Shown: positions 15,401-26,695 of the stretch, piece by piece | How the letters are laid out: each line of letters begins with the position of its first letter | Numbering within the stretch: the first letter of the stretch is position 1 | Assembly: GCA_944472135.2 (NCBI GenBank) | Contig: OX235267.1 | Span: 21,993,452 to 22,057,451 of the forward strand | Reading direction: 5' to 3' | DNA: 64,000 nt | Origin: Trichobilharzia regenti | Lineage: Eukaryota; Platyhelminthes; Trematoda; Strigeidida; Schistosomatidae | The notes under the pieces: model-generated | The model's input: the letters and a program-made list of their open reading frames with translations, nothing else | Told to the model about the DNA's origin: nothing | The model's database searches: none | Translations under genes and position numbers: made by a program

Positions 15401-16734
15401 AACCGAAACGCACACCACACCAATACACAACACTCTCAACATTTACTACTATGTCGACAGCATGTACCAAGACGGTTCACGCACACGGTCAAAGCAACAC
15501 GACCATGCGTAGATCTGTCAAGGCAAATCAATCTTCGCCCAATCGTCAGACCAACACAACGTGTGATCTTATCATGGTGGGCACACTCAATCAACAACAC
15601 AAAACAAACCACTGACAAAACCACCTACAAATTACCTACCACACAACAACAAATACTATCTCAACTCACATATCTCCGCCAACACAACTAAACAACAAAA
15701 CTCACAAATACACACCCCACTAATAAACTCAACGAACAACAACATCACTGAACCCTCACACGCACATACACATACTCACACGCATAAACGACAACCAACA
15801 ACAATAACCATTCCACACCAAAAACCACACAATCTCACACACAATCACTCTACATCTCACAACCAACAACACCAAATATGTCGCAATGTGACATGGAGGA
15901 TACTCCGAACGTCGACTATTGCACGTCTCTCTCGCACACATGTAACACTGCTAACCTCGATACGTCATCGAATGCAGCTGACTTGGTGTGCTTTCATTCA
16001 ATCACACCCACCACACGCACAACCAACATACGCAAACCGAAACGCACACCACACCAATACACAACACTCTCAACATATACTACTATGTCGACAGCATGTA
16101 CCAAGACGGTTCACGCACACGGTCAAAGCAACACGACCATGCGTAGATCTGTCAAGGCAAATCAATCTTCGCCCAATCGTCAGACCAACACAACGTGTGA
16201 TCTTATCATGGTGGGCACACTCAATCAACAACACAAAACAAACCACTGACAAAACCACCTACAAATTACCTACCACACAACAACAAATACTATCTCAACT
16301 CACATATCTCCGCCAACACAACTAAACAACAAAACTCACAAATACACACCCCACTAATAAACTCAACGAACAACAACATCACTGAACCCTCACACGCACA
16401 TACACATACTCACACGCATAAACGACAACCAACAACAATAACCATTCCACACCAAAAACCACACAATCTCACACACAATCACTCTACATCTCACAACCAA
16501 CAACACCAAATATGTCGCAATGTGACATGGAGGATACTCCGAACGTCGACTATTGCACGTCTCTCTCGCACACATGTAACACTGCTAACCTCGATACGTC
16601 ATCGAATTCAGCTGACTTGGTGTGCTTTCATTCAATCACACCCACCACACGCACAACCAACATACACAAACCGAAACGCACACCACACCAATACACAACA
16701 CTCTCAACATATACTACTATGTCGACAGAATGTA
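6453..16734. repeat. 634-bp satellite array, 16 full copies plus 138 bp
   Basis: The motif CGTCATCGAATGCAGCTGAC recurs every 634 bp, at 6453, 7087, 7721 and on to 16597 (there with one substitution). The array ends at about 16734 inside the seventeenth copy. Units appear identical to one another except for four substitutions at 15443, 16032, 16608 and 16729. The plus strand is C+A-rich with very little G in the second half of each unit. Each unit contains overlapping 123- and 145-codon frames on + and two 61-62-codon frames on -. Because 634 is not a multiple of three and these frames have satellite-like composition, they are not treated as genes. Known schistosome W-chromosome satellites have similar unit sizes, but I cannot match this unit to one. 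Confidence 0.97.
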
Positions 16735-19700
16735 ATAGTTCGTTTTAAATTCTACGGCCGTGTGGAAATTTCTTAAATTTGTTCTAAATGAGCAGGTATA
16801 TGGGATACTTTTTCGTGCTCTTTTCGACCTTTATGCGAAGGATTTCTGTGTTCTTATGTTCTGTGGTCTATATCCTTAGTTCTGATTTGGTATGTTGATG
16901 GGTGTGTGGTCATTATGGATGGGGTATTAGGCGTTTTGGTTTATTGAGTTGGGGAGATTTTTTGACGTGATTCTTCTTGTTGAAACGCTTTTTGTGTGAT
17001 ATGAGGTTTACTGAGTTAGGCAGTTTGTCTTTTAATTTTATATTAGAGTGTATTTAATTTATAATATAATGAAAGGGCTTGTTTTATTCAAATCACGATG
17101 GTACCATCTGTACTGAACTTACCCTATCAAAATATTCCCAGTTAGCTAGGTTTTTAAGGAATTTAAATTTGTTTTCGTAGCTCTGAGCTTTACTTTGAAC
17201 CACCTAAAAGTTTCAAGTTAATTCAATGGTAGCCACATACTGATCTGATAAATTCGAAGGGATTATATCTTCCAGATATATGTTGCAAAAATACGCAGCA
17301 TAAATCCATTACATTAGGGGATGAACAGCAGGCTAGCAGAGTAGTAAGAATCTGAAATTCAAATGGATTAGGTTTGAGTATATAGAAAAAATAATCTCTA
17401 AAGTAGTAATTGTCAGGTTTAATTCATACTTGTTTCTTACTGTCTGGTCCTTTTTGTGGTCTTTGCCATGCCCCATAGTTGAACAAAACAATTATTAGCA
17501 AATAATTATATTACCCTGTTTCTGATAAAATCAATAACAATTACTGATTGACAATCTGAATGTCACAAAAAATTCACTTCATGGATATACTGACCAAGTT
17601 ATCTAAATATCACGAACTAACTACAGTCATGACCAGTGAACGTAACTTAGAGTTTTTCAAAGGATATACAGTGATAACAGACTAACTCCAAAGAGTGACA
17701 GATTACAGGACGATTTATAACTTTATTAATGACACAATTGCAGCTGCCAGTGTAACAAAACCAAACATGTGATGTGGTATCGTTGAGTATAGCACGCATT
17801 TCATATTGCTAGGTCATGTCTCCCTCTACTATCTAGACAGTCAACTGAATACTACAAGTAATATATAGGTATTGTAATATTTCTGAATATCGTCTATATA
17901 AAAATACAACTACTAAAGCACACGTATGTTTATAGGTGGCGTGAGGTTTATTATCCAAAGTCAGAAAAGTAAGCATTTATAATTAAGATGCATAACAAGC
18001 ATAACTACAAAACAGTTCATTGGAGGTCATTAGTTTTAAACCGCAACATCCGGAAGTAAAGGATGAAACATGTGACTATTAATTTCCTGTTAGAAACCCA
18101 TATAGATGTTGGAATAGTTGTTACTGAACTAAAAAAGCAGATTTTGAAGTAAATGTCAGCTGGAGAAACTACACACTGATTCACTGATTGAGATGGTTGA
18201 GATACGTAACAGAAGTCAGATCGCCCATTTACTACACTAGGTAGTTGCCCTGCGCCGTGCAGCAGTATTTCGACTTTAAAGGAAAGGTTCACGAGAAAGT
18301 ACAGGAAGATCTGGATTATATACCTCAGAGTCGAATTTTCGATTTTATTATGAAAATAACCCCTGTAAATGATGGTAAGACCAATAGTGACCGGACTCTG
18401 GTCTTCCACTAGAAGTACCTCTCTATGTAACCAAAGGTTCACAGCTCCTGTCAGATGTCCTGTTCGCCATCTTCATTCGGCAGTAGAAATGTCCTTACAG
18501 AAGTGAGGCAAATAAAAATAAGGTGGACATAGTGGTTAAAATCAGGGGATATAGAAAACAATGATTCCACGTTGAAAACGCTCGAAGAACTAAGAGAAAC
18601 TAATGCTGTGTAAACCTGCTTCAGCTACTACCAACCACTGAGAAGTAACTCCTGATGTTTATTTGCTGTTTTGTGTATCAGACCTCAAGTTAAAGGCTCG
18701 GGGAGCGGCCTCCTATAACAAGTATTAGCTTTGAACTGCGGATTTGGACATTTTATCAGATGTCAGAAGAAATATGGGATGAAAAGTTATTGTAAGGCTC
18801 GACTCCACCCAGCATTCTTGAACCCTATTGCACCTATCAATATTTGATGTAGATACACAACCACTCAATTACTCACTATTACTTTACCCTCGCACATGGA
18901 CCGCTTCGTTATCATTCCCTTGGTGTTCACCTTTACCTTTACTCTGACCAGCCGCTCATTTCAAATTATTTGTACCGTCTTGAGTCATTCAGTAGTTGCT
19001 TTCAGAAAGCTGGCTTTTCGTATGATATCTAGCATCTAAGTCGATAAGCCTTGATGTTTGCAATCTTTGACACCGATGCAAGTCGAACAAACGGGTTTGA
19101 TACGAACTCGCGAAAACCTAATTATCGACATACGCTCCATCTCACAGACCGTCAGAGGGGATTTCGATTAATTACTTTGCCTGACTTCTCCACCTTTCAT
19201 TTCAGAAATATATTTCATGTAAGTTTATCCAGTGACTATATGGAATCCGCATACTGCTTAGCTTGTACAGAAATCGCACTAAGTGCTAGGGTCAAAGATG
19301 CATTACTTGACTGTTACATTTAAATACTTATACTGTTAGGCGAAAAGGTTGTGTAATATGAAGCACCAACAGATTTTTGACCGAATTCAACTAAGGCTAA
19401 GTTCTACCATCAACACGGACTGACTTCTGAAGCTCTGTGTAGATAATAATTTGCTTCTAGACAGCACCAGCTATCAGCGTAGATGTCGTTCTTCCGCTAC
19501 CTGATATCCTCTCTTCGCTCCTCAAGACTCGAAACGAACAGACCACAGACCAACCAGCTATTGGTGTGGGCGCATACACGACTGTTTATTTTGAAGTACC
19601 TGTCTACATTCTAATCGTACTTTGGTAAACATTATGTTTCATTTCAGTTTTGTTAATAATCGTACACACCGTTCTGAACATGTTGGAGTAAGTGAATTAT

Positions 19701-20950
19701 TATACTTTTAATGAAGCAAACTACCGAGCCGAGCTAAATTCTCCCAAAGAAACATACAGTAATGCTGGTTTCATTTCACAGACGTTATGAGGATAGCAGG
19801 TTAAGTCGCTTGCGTCTTAAAAGAATGGCCAGATGACAAATATTATGTTACTGCACATTTCTAGAGACTTCCTAACATTTTACGTATATTCTCACAGAAT
19901 GCTGCTACACATAAAATCAGACAGCGCTTACCAAAGGATGATTAGGCATGGTTAGAACGAGCTTGTTTAGAGAGCTGTTCCACACGGCGGAAAGAAGCAT
20001 AATGTCAGTAAAAATGTGTGGGGTAGACGATGGGTTGATTAACACTTAACCAAATATTTTGGGGCGTTCGGAACACTACTTTAAATAAAGGTTTAGCTAT
20101 CGTTTAATATCACTATCCTTTACTCTGAAACACTATTTTCTACGGTGGGTTAACAGTGATTCAATCAACATAGTTCATAAGAAACCTAAAATGCTCAAGA
20201 GTCAAAAGCATAAATCATAATCGCAGAATTGGTCGAAACCTGTACCCGAACTCACTTTCATAGGTGAGCAGTTATAAGTGATCAAAAAGGTCCTGTATCT
20301 ATGCAGTCAGGTGAGCGCCTGAGGAAGTATAACGGTTGAGATTTACAACCACAGAACAGGACCAGAAGAACATATGTAAATCTCCATGAGCTCTGGAAAC
20401 AGAAATGTTAACTGCAACGTGAAAGGCCAAGTCTACAACACTAAGGCGCAGGCAATCTCTCTCCACTTATGTGAATTCTACCTTAAGAAGTTTGTTTCCT
20501 ATGTTCCATCACTGCCGCCTCGTAAGGTTGTCCGCGTACGATGAGGTCACCGTCTAAACAACCCCGACGGTATGCTTACATAAAGTGGAGATCGTAGTTC
20601 AATAAATGATGTCATTTTAAGCTTTGACATGCTGTGAATATCACTTCACAGACTGCTACACAAACTGTTCGCTAGCTTTAAGAATGGTTGCGAAAAGAGT
20701 AGTCAACTTACTGCATCGTATCACGAAATGAAGGATAATGGTGTTGGCTTAGTGTCTGTTGGTGAGATATATTTGAACGCGGCCTGAAACCTCATAAAAT
20801 TTAGAAGCTAGAGAAGTTACGAAGTACGATTTTTGATTGAGACCAATGGATAAAATGTTCTGGATTTCCCACTTTAATTACTTACGATGGTGATAAGAAA
20901 TAACTAACGCCTCTTTGAACACCATACATAAGCATTCTTACAGGTTTAGT
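16735..20950. other. Long gene-free stretch
   Basis: I see no domain-bearing ORF, RNA gene or recognisable transposon. Open frames at 18017-18442 (-, 141 codons) and 19051-19323 (+, 90 codons) have no identifiable motifs. The minus-strand UTP20-like gene could extend into this interval as short exons that I cannot resolve by eye. Confidence 0.4.
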
Positions 20951-21051
20951 ATTGCTTCCTAGTAACTGTTTGAATTCCTTTTTCGAAGTACTGCGCTCAA
21001 TAAATTTGATTGAAGTATTCCGAATAATTGAAATAAAAAAGACAAACATAC

Positions 21052-21390
21052 CTTCTCAATTTCCTCTTCAAATGAAGACATAAACTCAAATTTTGCCAAT
21101 GAGTGGATGAAGCTGGTCAACACTGAAAGATACTCCTGAAAATACTGAGGATTATGCATATCTGACAGACGTCGACAAAGAACTTCCAAATGACGAATTA
21201 CGAAACCAAGTTGTTCTGAAGAAGGACTTCTCTCAACTAGCTGTGCGAGAGAGTAACTTACAGCCAGTACATACTTTGACGGTTCAGATCCATTGGAAAG
21301 TGAAGCAAGTTTTTTTGCATCACAATTAATTGCCAATTGACTATCCACATTATCGAAACTAAACAATGCGTTTAATAAGCAAGGAAGAGT
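21052..21390 (-). CDS. Probable UTP20 exon (downstream of 21523-21887)
   Basis: On the minus strand an exon of 113 whole codons begins with ACT after a TTAG acceptor and ends AAG followed by the strong donor GTATGT. It is in phase with the preceding exon, whose donor is GAG/GTGGTG at 21523, across a 132-bp intron. The product is helical and Leu-rich (contains NVDSQLAIN, LEVLCRR, FEEEIEK), as expected for the HEAT-like repeats of UTP20. I do not recognise this exon on its own; the assignment comes from splicing continuity with its neighbour. Further downstream exons are expected at lower coordinates but were not resolved. Confidence 0.55.
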
Positions 21391-21522
21391 CTAACACTGT
21401 TAAGAAATTTAAGTGTTACCTCCAAGGACGTAGTATGAACCTTCCCACCAGCGCCCAAAAGTATTTCTGTTAAAACGACTCCAAGACACTAGATATAAGA
21501 GTTATTTATTATTAAACACCAC

Positions 21523-21996
21523 CTCAGCATTTTCAATCGCTTCCCCTAACGTACGCAACAGACAGTCTTTGTCATCATATTTCCTGAATAGAAAAGCTAC
21601 ACATTCGGCTGTGAACCTTGGAATATGTGAGGAATTATGACAGAGTAGCGGTAAAAGATATCTACGTATATAAGTAAAGGAAAAACAAGGCAAATACCTT
21701 AAAACTTTTTGAAAGTTCCTAACTAGAGGACGATGTAAAAAGTACACCAAGTGTGCCAAACAGTTAAAACAGTGACCAAGTAACTCTGCATTTTTTGCAT
21801 TTCTCGTTATGGCATCAACCACAAATGGTAAGAACTCGCCGATATAACAGAAAAAGTCTTCTCGTGTATCACAAGCTAGGTTTGCCACTAGACTGAAAAT
21901 TGAGGATTATATATCACAAACTAACTCTAGAACAGGCGGTAAACAGTTGTCACTAAGCTGCTCCCAAAGAGTTTTCAGCTCTTGACATATCAAATC
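21523..21996 (-). CDS. UTP20: Probable UTP20 (U3 snoRNP / SSU processome scaffold), two exons
   Basis: Two minus-strand coding blocks (about 21996-21918 and 21887-21523) join across a candidate 30-bp intron whose phases agree. The product contains CQELKTLWEQLSDN, then LVLANLACDTREDFF, LGHCFNCLAHLVYFL, and PRFTAECVAFLFRKYDDKD. This order matches the N-terminal region of UTP20: the REDFY segment, a leucine-rich helix pair, then a RNFAAESFTFLMRK-like segment. UTP20 is a very large HEAT-repeat nucleolar protein needed for pre-18S rRNA processing in the small-subunit processome. Only a small part is present here. The 5' edge of the first block (21996 or about 21984) is uncertain. Tiny introns are typical of schistosome genes. 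The family call comes from remembered similarity, not a search. Confidence 0.6.
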
Positions 21997-22330
21997 CTAT
22001 CAGGATTAAAAACACCAGAACAACATACTTGATGGAATATTATCAGCTTTAGACTCAAAGTATATGGGGCGATTCTCCTTCGAAACGAAACTGGAAAGTA
22101 TAATTTGCATTCTAAAACCTACTGAATTGTTCACCCGCACTGCTGTCCGTCCATTTTTCTACAGCCGATGCAAAGTAGCTATCTATAGTGTCCTAAAAGC
22201 AATGTATGGTGTTAAGTGTACTTACGTCGCTCTCGCAAAAGTTGCTTTTAAATGAAACAACAACCTTTTGCTTGATTTCATCCCTATATTTTAAAAACTA
22301 AATCTGCAATAAGCTATACATCTAACATAC

Positions 22331-22442
22331 GCGAAACGTATTCTCGCCTTTCATAGCATGCCACTTCGTAACGCAACACTTGAATAAGGCCCTCCAAAGT
22401 ACGAATTTCCATGTTCAGATTTGCAGACTGAGGATAGAAGGC
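22331..22442 (-). CDS. Likely upstream exon of the UTP20-like gene
   Basis: On the minus strand a short open block starts after TTTCAG and ends at the good donor CGC/GTATGT. It encodes LNMEIRTLEGLIQVLRYEVA followed by a Cys/Tyr/Glu/Arg-rich tail. It lies in the correct order and strand for an exon preceding 21996. The splice phase (one leftover base) fits an acceptor near 21984 better than one at 21996. No domain is recognised, so this is an inferred exon. Confidence 0.4.
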
Positions 22443-23619
22443 CTGAAACCTGTATTTATCCTTTTCTAGTAAATTTCTGTGTTTGTGCACACCCTTTCTA
22501 AATGGGTCAACTGAGGGCTCTGGTACTTTTTCTTCTGGGAGTCGGTGTGAAAATCAATCAATCAGCAATATAGTATCTCCTTGGTTTTTAAACTCTCCTA
22601 CGATATAATCAAAGGTGTTTCGATCCAGTGAAGGGGAGAGACAATTGATCACGTCAATAGTCATTATTTAAAGTTCAAAATATTTTAATTAAGTCTCCTT
22701 TCTGTCTGCGGTATGATGGGAAGAATAGATTTATACTGTTTAGGCTTTCCTCGTATGATGTATTAGTCGTGCCATAAATCATACGTGTTACCTCTCTTTG
22801 AACCATTCAAATAATATGTAAGTCCCCTTTAAGACAAGTATTGGCTGCTTGGATACAGTGGTACAGTCTTGAACTCACCAGAAATGTATATAAGGAGGTG
22901 AGCGCCTCTGGTGACTCTACGGATTGTCCATAAGGATCTAAAACTACATGCAGCCACCGCGCGACAATGTACTGTAGATTTTAAGTCATGAATCACTATG
23001 AAACCTTAGAATAAATGAGTCTGAAATGATTGGAGTGTTATTCCTTCTAATTTGTAGGAGATGATGCTTGTGTGTCCAATGAGTATGGCTGCACATTCTG
23101 CTACGTTGACCGGGGATATCTGTTCTTAGGACCACTCTTACAATTTGTTGAGATCTCTTTGCAACTTGAGCGCATCACTGTCTCCCTTCATCTCTCCCCA
23201 AATTTTTAAGTCATCTGCATCCGTGAAAACGGATAAGTTATTGATTTAGAAACAAGAGGGGCCCTAGTACTGCGGCACTCCACTACGCGACGTTGCCCGT
23301 GAGGAGACTTTTGAGCTGATCCTGACTCTCTGTAGTTCACCTATGAGGAATTCTGTAATCCAGTTTAGTAAGCTGCCTTTGATGCCAAATCTTTTCAGGT
23401 TCATGATTACTCTTTTGTGAGGCTCTTTATCCGAGGCTTTGCTGAAGTCTACGAAGACGAAGTCAACAGGTCTTCTGATGTCCCTGGACCCGACCAAGGC
23501 TTTCTCCTTATCTAAGAGGGTTTTTCGAGTTTGATCGCGGAATGATATCAGTTATATTACTAGATGGCAGCTCTAAAACCAAGAATTTGTAGAAATTGTA
23601 ATTCTTGGGCCTTTCAGTC

Positions 23620-23790
23620 GGGCCCTATTGGCTGAATGGTATTCGAGCCTGCTTAGACACTGGAAGGTCCTAGGTTCGAAACCCAGTCTGTGCGCACTAC
23701 CGACGAGTTCTAAACCAGGATGAAGCAGCTGTCCAGTACTCCCTGGCTTGAAATGGTTCTGTAACTGGCATCAACCCATAGTCTAACTCG
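23620..23790 (+). mobile_element. tRNA-derived SINE with hammerhead core (Sm-alpha-like)
   Basis: The head is tRNA-like: GGCTGAATGGTATTCGAGCC provides an A-box-like segment and TAGGTTCGAAACCC (about 23671-23684) a near-consensus B box. The next 50 bases have the order of a hammerhead ribozyme. The same organisation, a Pol III tRNA-like head followed by a self-cleaving motif, defines the alpha SINE family of schistosomes. It is inserted in the LINE remnant 22600-24430. Exact ends were not determined. Confidence 0.6.
23692..23741 (+). ncRNA. Degenerate hammerhead ribozyme core inside the SINE
   Basis: Core C-C-G-A-C-G-A occupies 23700-23706 (position 4 is C instead of U). Stem II is 23707-23711 with 23717-23721, 5 pairs including two wobbles. 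GAA lies at 23722-23724, and a very short stem III at 23725-23732 has almost no loop. The cleavage triplet GUC is at 23731-23733. Stem I (23694-23699 with 23734-23739) has two mismatches. The substitution at the core U and the weak stem I suggest low or no activity now. Confidence 0.45.
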
Positions 23791-24624
23791 AGAAACAAAT
23801 GGAATCCTAACAAATCCACTCTTGAACACTCAGAAGGTTTACCAGGCAGAACGTGTTTACTCGGAAGCCTTGTTGTGCTTCGAAGGACGAGTGGTTGTTT
23901 TCAAGATATGCTATGCTCTCTTGATGATTAATTCCGGTATATTGACTAAGGTGCTGGTGGGACCGATAGGCCTGTAGTTCGAAGAGCATTGCCTTGATCT
24001 GCTTTTGTTGATGTGAGTAACTATGTCATGTTCCCAGTCTCGTGGTAACAGTACATTGAGTAGAGAACGCCTTGTGGGCAGCTAGCTCCTCGAGAAGACT
24101 TGGATGAAGATTGTCAGGACCCACTGGTTTCTCCACTTCTAGTTTCCTTGGACAGTTGAACACGTTATCTTTGTCCAATCAACACTGTGTAAGGAAATAG
24201 TGTACCATTGTTTCTGCCTCCTCCTTATCCTCTCTGATCATGCCGCCGCCAATGGTCAGGTTTGTGGCCCCATTAGATGTCTTATTCCTAAAGTTCATGT
24301 ACGAGAAAGTGTTTATAGGTCTCACCACTGCATTTTGAGCAAGATGTCTGGCAATGGATAAAGGCACACATGACCTTATGGAGAGGCTGAGCACCTCAAG
24401 GTCACATATGCATACTGTGATTGGTAGATTTTACTTTGCGTAAACGCTGCGGCTAATACGTAGCTCACGTTACTGAGGCGGGCTTTGAAATGATAGTAAT
24501 ATAAGTCGCATAAACATTACATTTTTTCAGCTTAAGGACACAAGTTAACGCATGTATAGATTCTACAGATGTGATATGCATGTAGACCCACTAAAAAAGA
24601 GAATATTATTGGGTAACTTAATCA

Positions 24625-25175
24625 AAGAAGTATAAAGTTTGAAGATTTAGTCTTTTTCAGTTGATTGTAACGGACAGAGAGGAGAGGCATTTGTTTAACA
24701 TTTGCATTTTGCAGAAGACAAAGTGTGAAAGGTAAATCGGAAGTTTTAGGATTCTTCAAGTTTATTATGGGATAATGGACTGTTCATACCGATTCTACTA
24801 TCGTTCCCTCCCTTGTTCACATATTCATTGTTGCTAAGATTAGAGATTGTTCACCTGAGGTAAGATTAATTCATCTGATATGTATATATCCTTAGATATT
24901 TCTCAATGTGGCCGGAAGTGGTCAAAGGAATACAATCTCAATCTTTGCATGGAAAGGTCATAACCAGTTTCTTCTGAAGGATCAGGTGGTGCTGAAAGCT
25001 GTAAAGACTGGTCCAGTGTCACAATCATCTAAGGGAAACTGATCCACGTATTGTGGATTAAACGACTAGTGAACTTTAATTTGACAATCATGTACCCATA
25101 AAAAATCTGCAACTGTAATTTTTTTTCCACCCTTTTTAATGTGAATATGTACTGTTCAACTGTTTTTATTTTGTA
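24625..25175 (+). repeat. Dispersed 0.55-kb repeat, copy 1
   Basis: The sequence from GAAGTATAAAGTTTGAAGAT to the CTGCAACTGTA region is matched almost collinearly at 38795-39316, with many point differences and small gaps. It contains no ORF. It could be a non-autonomous transposon or the non-coding tail of a larger element; no terminal repeats were found. Confidence 0.75.
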
Positions 25176-26164
25176 AATATATGCATTTATGTAGACTACA
25201 TGTATCTCCCTTAATTATCATTTCGAGGACATAGCATAGTTAACGAAGTTGATAGGCATCGTAGTAATTCTTCTGTGAAATGCGTGATAATCGTAGACCG
25301 TTATTATTTCCTCAGTGCGTCATCTAGCCTCCCATGAAATGTTTCAGTTACACTCAATACGGCTGCGTAAAAGATTATCTTTCATCAGGACTTGCGAAAA
25401 AATAAACGTTTAGCTTAGGTTTGTTTGCGATTACTACATATACATAATAACAAATGTAGGGCGGCTACGAAAATAACGCGTTATAGGTATATCCTATTGA
25501 AGAAAATCCTAGTATTCTTATGCTGCGTAAATTATTACTCTTTCAGATTAAATCACTACGCATTCCAAAAACGGCCACATCACTATTCCTTCAACAAGCA
25601 AAGGGAAGTAGTAGTGAATTCTTTAAAGAACACCGTTAAAACATTAAAGGGATATTTATTTTGATAAATAACTTTATAATATCACAAAGATTCCAACGAT
25701 AACGCGCAAATTCTTCAGTTGCACTTCATTAAAGCCTCCGAATAAAGTGAACCACTCCGTAAATTACAATTGCGACCTGCAAATCAACAATAGTATGACA
25801 TCCGTTAAGAAACAATTAGCAACACGAAAGTACTCCAAACCAAAGTAACGATTTAAAAAAATTTGTTTATTAACTGTTATCTTACGAATAAATCAACTAA
25901 CACTCCTTTATAGCTGTAGACTATTCTGAATGTTACCAAGTTTTCATACCTCAGAGATTCAAAACACCCTTTCAGAATTTCACAAAATATGCATCAATTG
26001 TCCAATTGGTTTCGTTTTCCTTAACGTAATCAACAATTTACACAGAGATTTAACATTACACATAGAAAGAAATAACGAAATTCAATGACAGATACATGTT
26101 CACTCAAACTGCTGAAAGTGTCTACTTTCCACCAATTTTCTAAGTTTTTTCGTTAAAATATGGT
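25176..26164. other. AT-rich spacer without recognised gene
   Basis: No supported coding region. The 79-codon frame at 25425-25664 (+) has no motif. The stretch ends at the 5' LTR of the outer BEL element. Confidence 0.4.
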
Positions 26165-26521
26165 TGTCAATGCAGTTGAAGATTGAACGATCAATTCTTG
26201 GTTGTTTGCTCAAAACCAACTTCCCCAGTTTTCGCGGAGGCATCAATACGACAGTCATCGTCTCATCGGTCGCTGTTCAGAAAGAAGTCAGCAGAAAACC
26301 GTCAGAAGTAATCTTCTTATTTATTATTGTAATATTTGTTCACAGACCTTAGTGGAAACAATTTTTATATGTTGCTGTAACAATAAAGAATTCTCGAGTG
26401 GCCAATCGGTGTTTTGGGTTTTCGTCCGTTAATACTCAGCGTTTCTGAAAACTTCAAGGAACAGCGTGATCCTGAGCGTAGCAAGAGCTGGGCATTAACA
26501 GTTTACGAGACGTGATTGACA
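26165..26521 (+). repeat. 5' LTR of outer BEL element
   Basis: 357 bp, TG...CA ends, matching the LTRs at 28057, 29934, 34559 (split), 39779, 57828 and 60677 (inverted). It is followed by GTTTCTGACG, the likely primer-binding-site region, which recurs after the LTRs at 28415 and 58184. Confidence 0.9.
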
Positions 26522-26695
26522 GTTTCTGACGATGGAAACAGATCTGGCGGATTCAAACAGTTGGTGAAAGTTTGGATAGTCACCATTCATCTTTCCCGGT
26601 GCCGGTCAAGTCCTCTTTGAACAAGCAATATCTGGAACTTTCTTGGAATTGATTCAAGTTCAACAATACCTGGGTCAAAGAAGGGACAGAGTGTC

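Larger units (their letters stand above)
22600..24430 (-). pseudogene. Decayed CR1-like LINE, RT domain, minus strand
   Basis: Read on the minus strand, pieces of a non-LTR reverse transcriptase appear in the right order. At 24394-24179 is the pre-RT region with NTFSYMNFRNKTSNGATN. Near 24170-24090 follow VEKPVGPDNLHPSLLEELAA-like residues. At 23497-23264 is the core (VDFVFVDFSKA...PHKRVIM...GVPQ). Near 23215 is a damaged YADD box reading DADDLKIW. Near 22750 is the C-terminal YEESLNSINLF...SYRR motif. Multiple stops and frameshifts are present, and a SINE interrupts it at 23620-23790. It lies upstream (5') of the UTP20-like exons on the same strand, so it could sit in one of that gene's introns. 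Confidence 0.75.

Noticed and set aside
6453..16734. Repeated 123- and 145-codon ORFs, one pair per 634-bp unit, as a tandem gene family
   Set aside because: The frames are low-complexity by-products of a CA-rich satellite. They overlap each other in different frames, the unit is not a multiple of three, and no domain is recognisable.
6453..16734. CRISPR-like array
   Set aside because: The units are contiguous 634-bp repeats with no short repeat-unique spacer alternation, and the context is eukaryotic.
18017..18442. 141-codon minus-strand ORF as a gene
   Set aside because: No motif, no splice context, no homologous copy in the window; it is plausible as chance in AT-rich DNA.
20640..20720. 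Additional UTP20 exon on the minus strand
   Set aside because: A short open block (KLTTLFATILKASEQF) exists, but its splice phase does not match the exon ending at 21052 and no clear donor follows.
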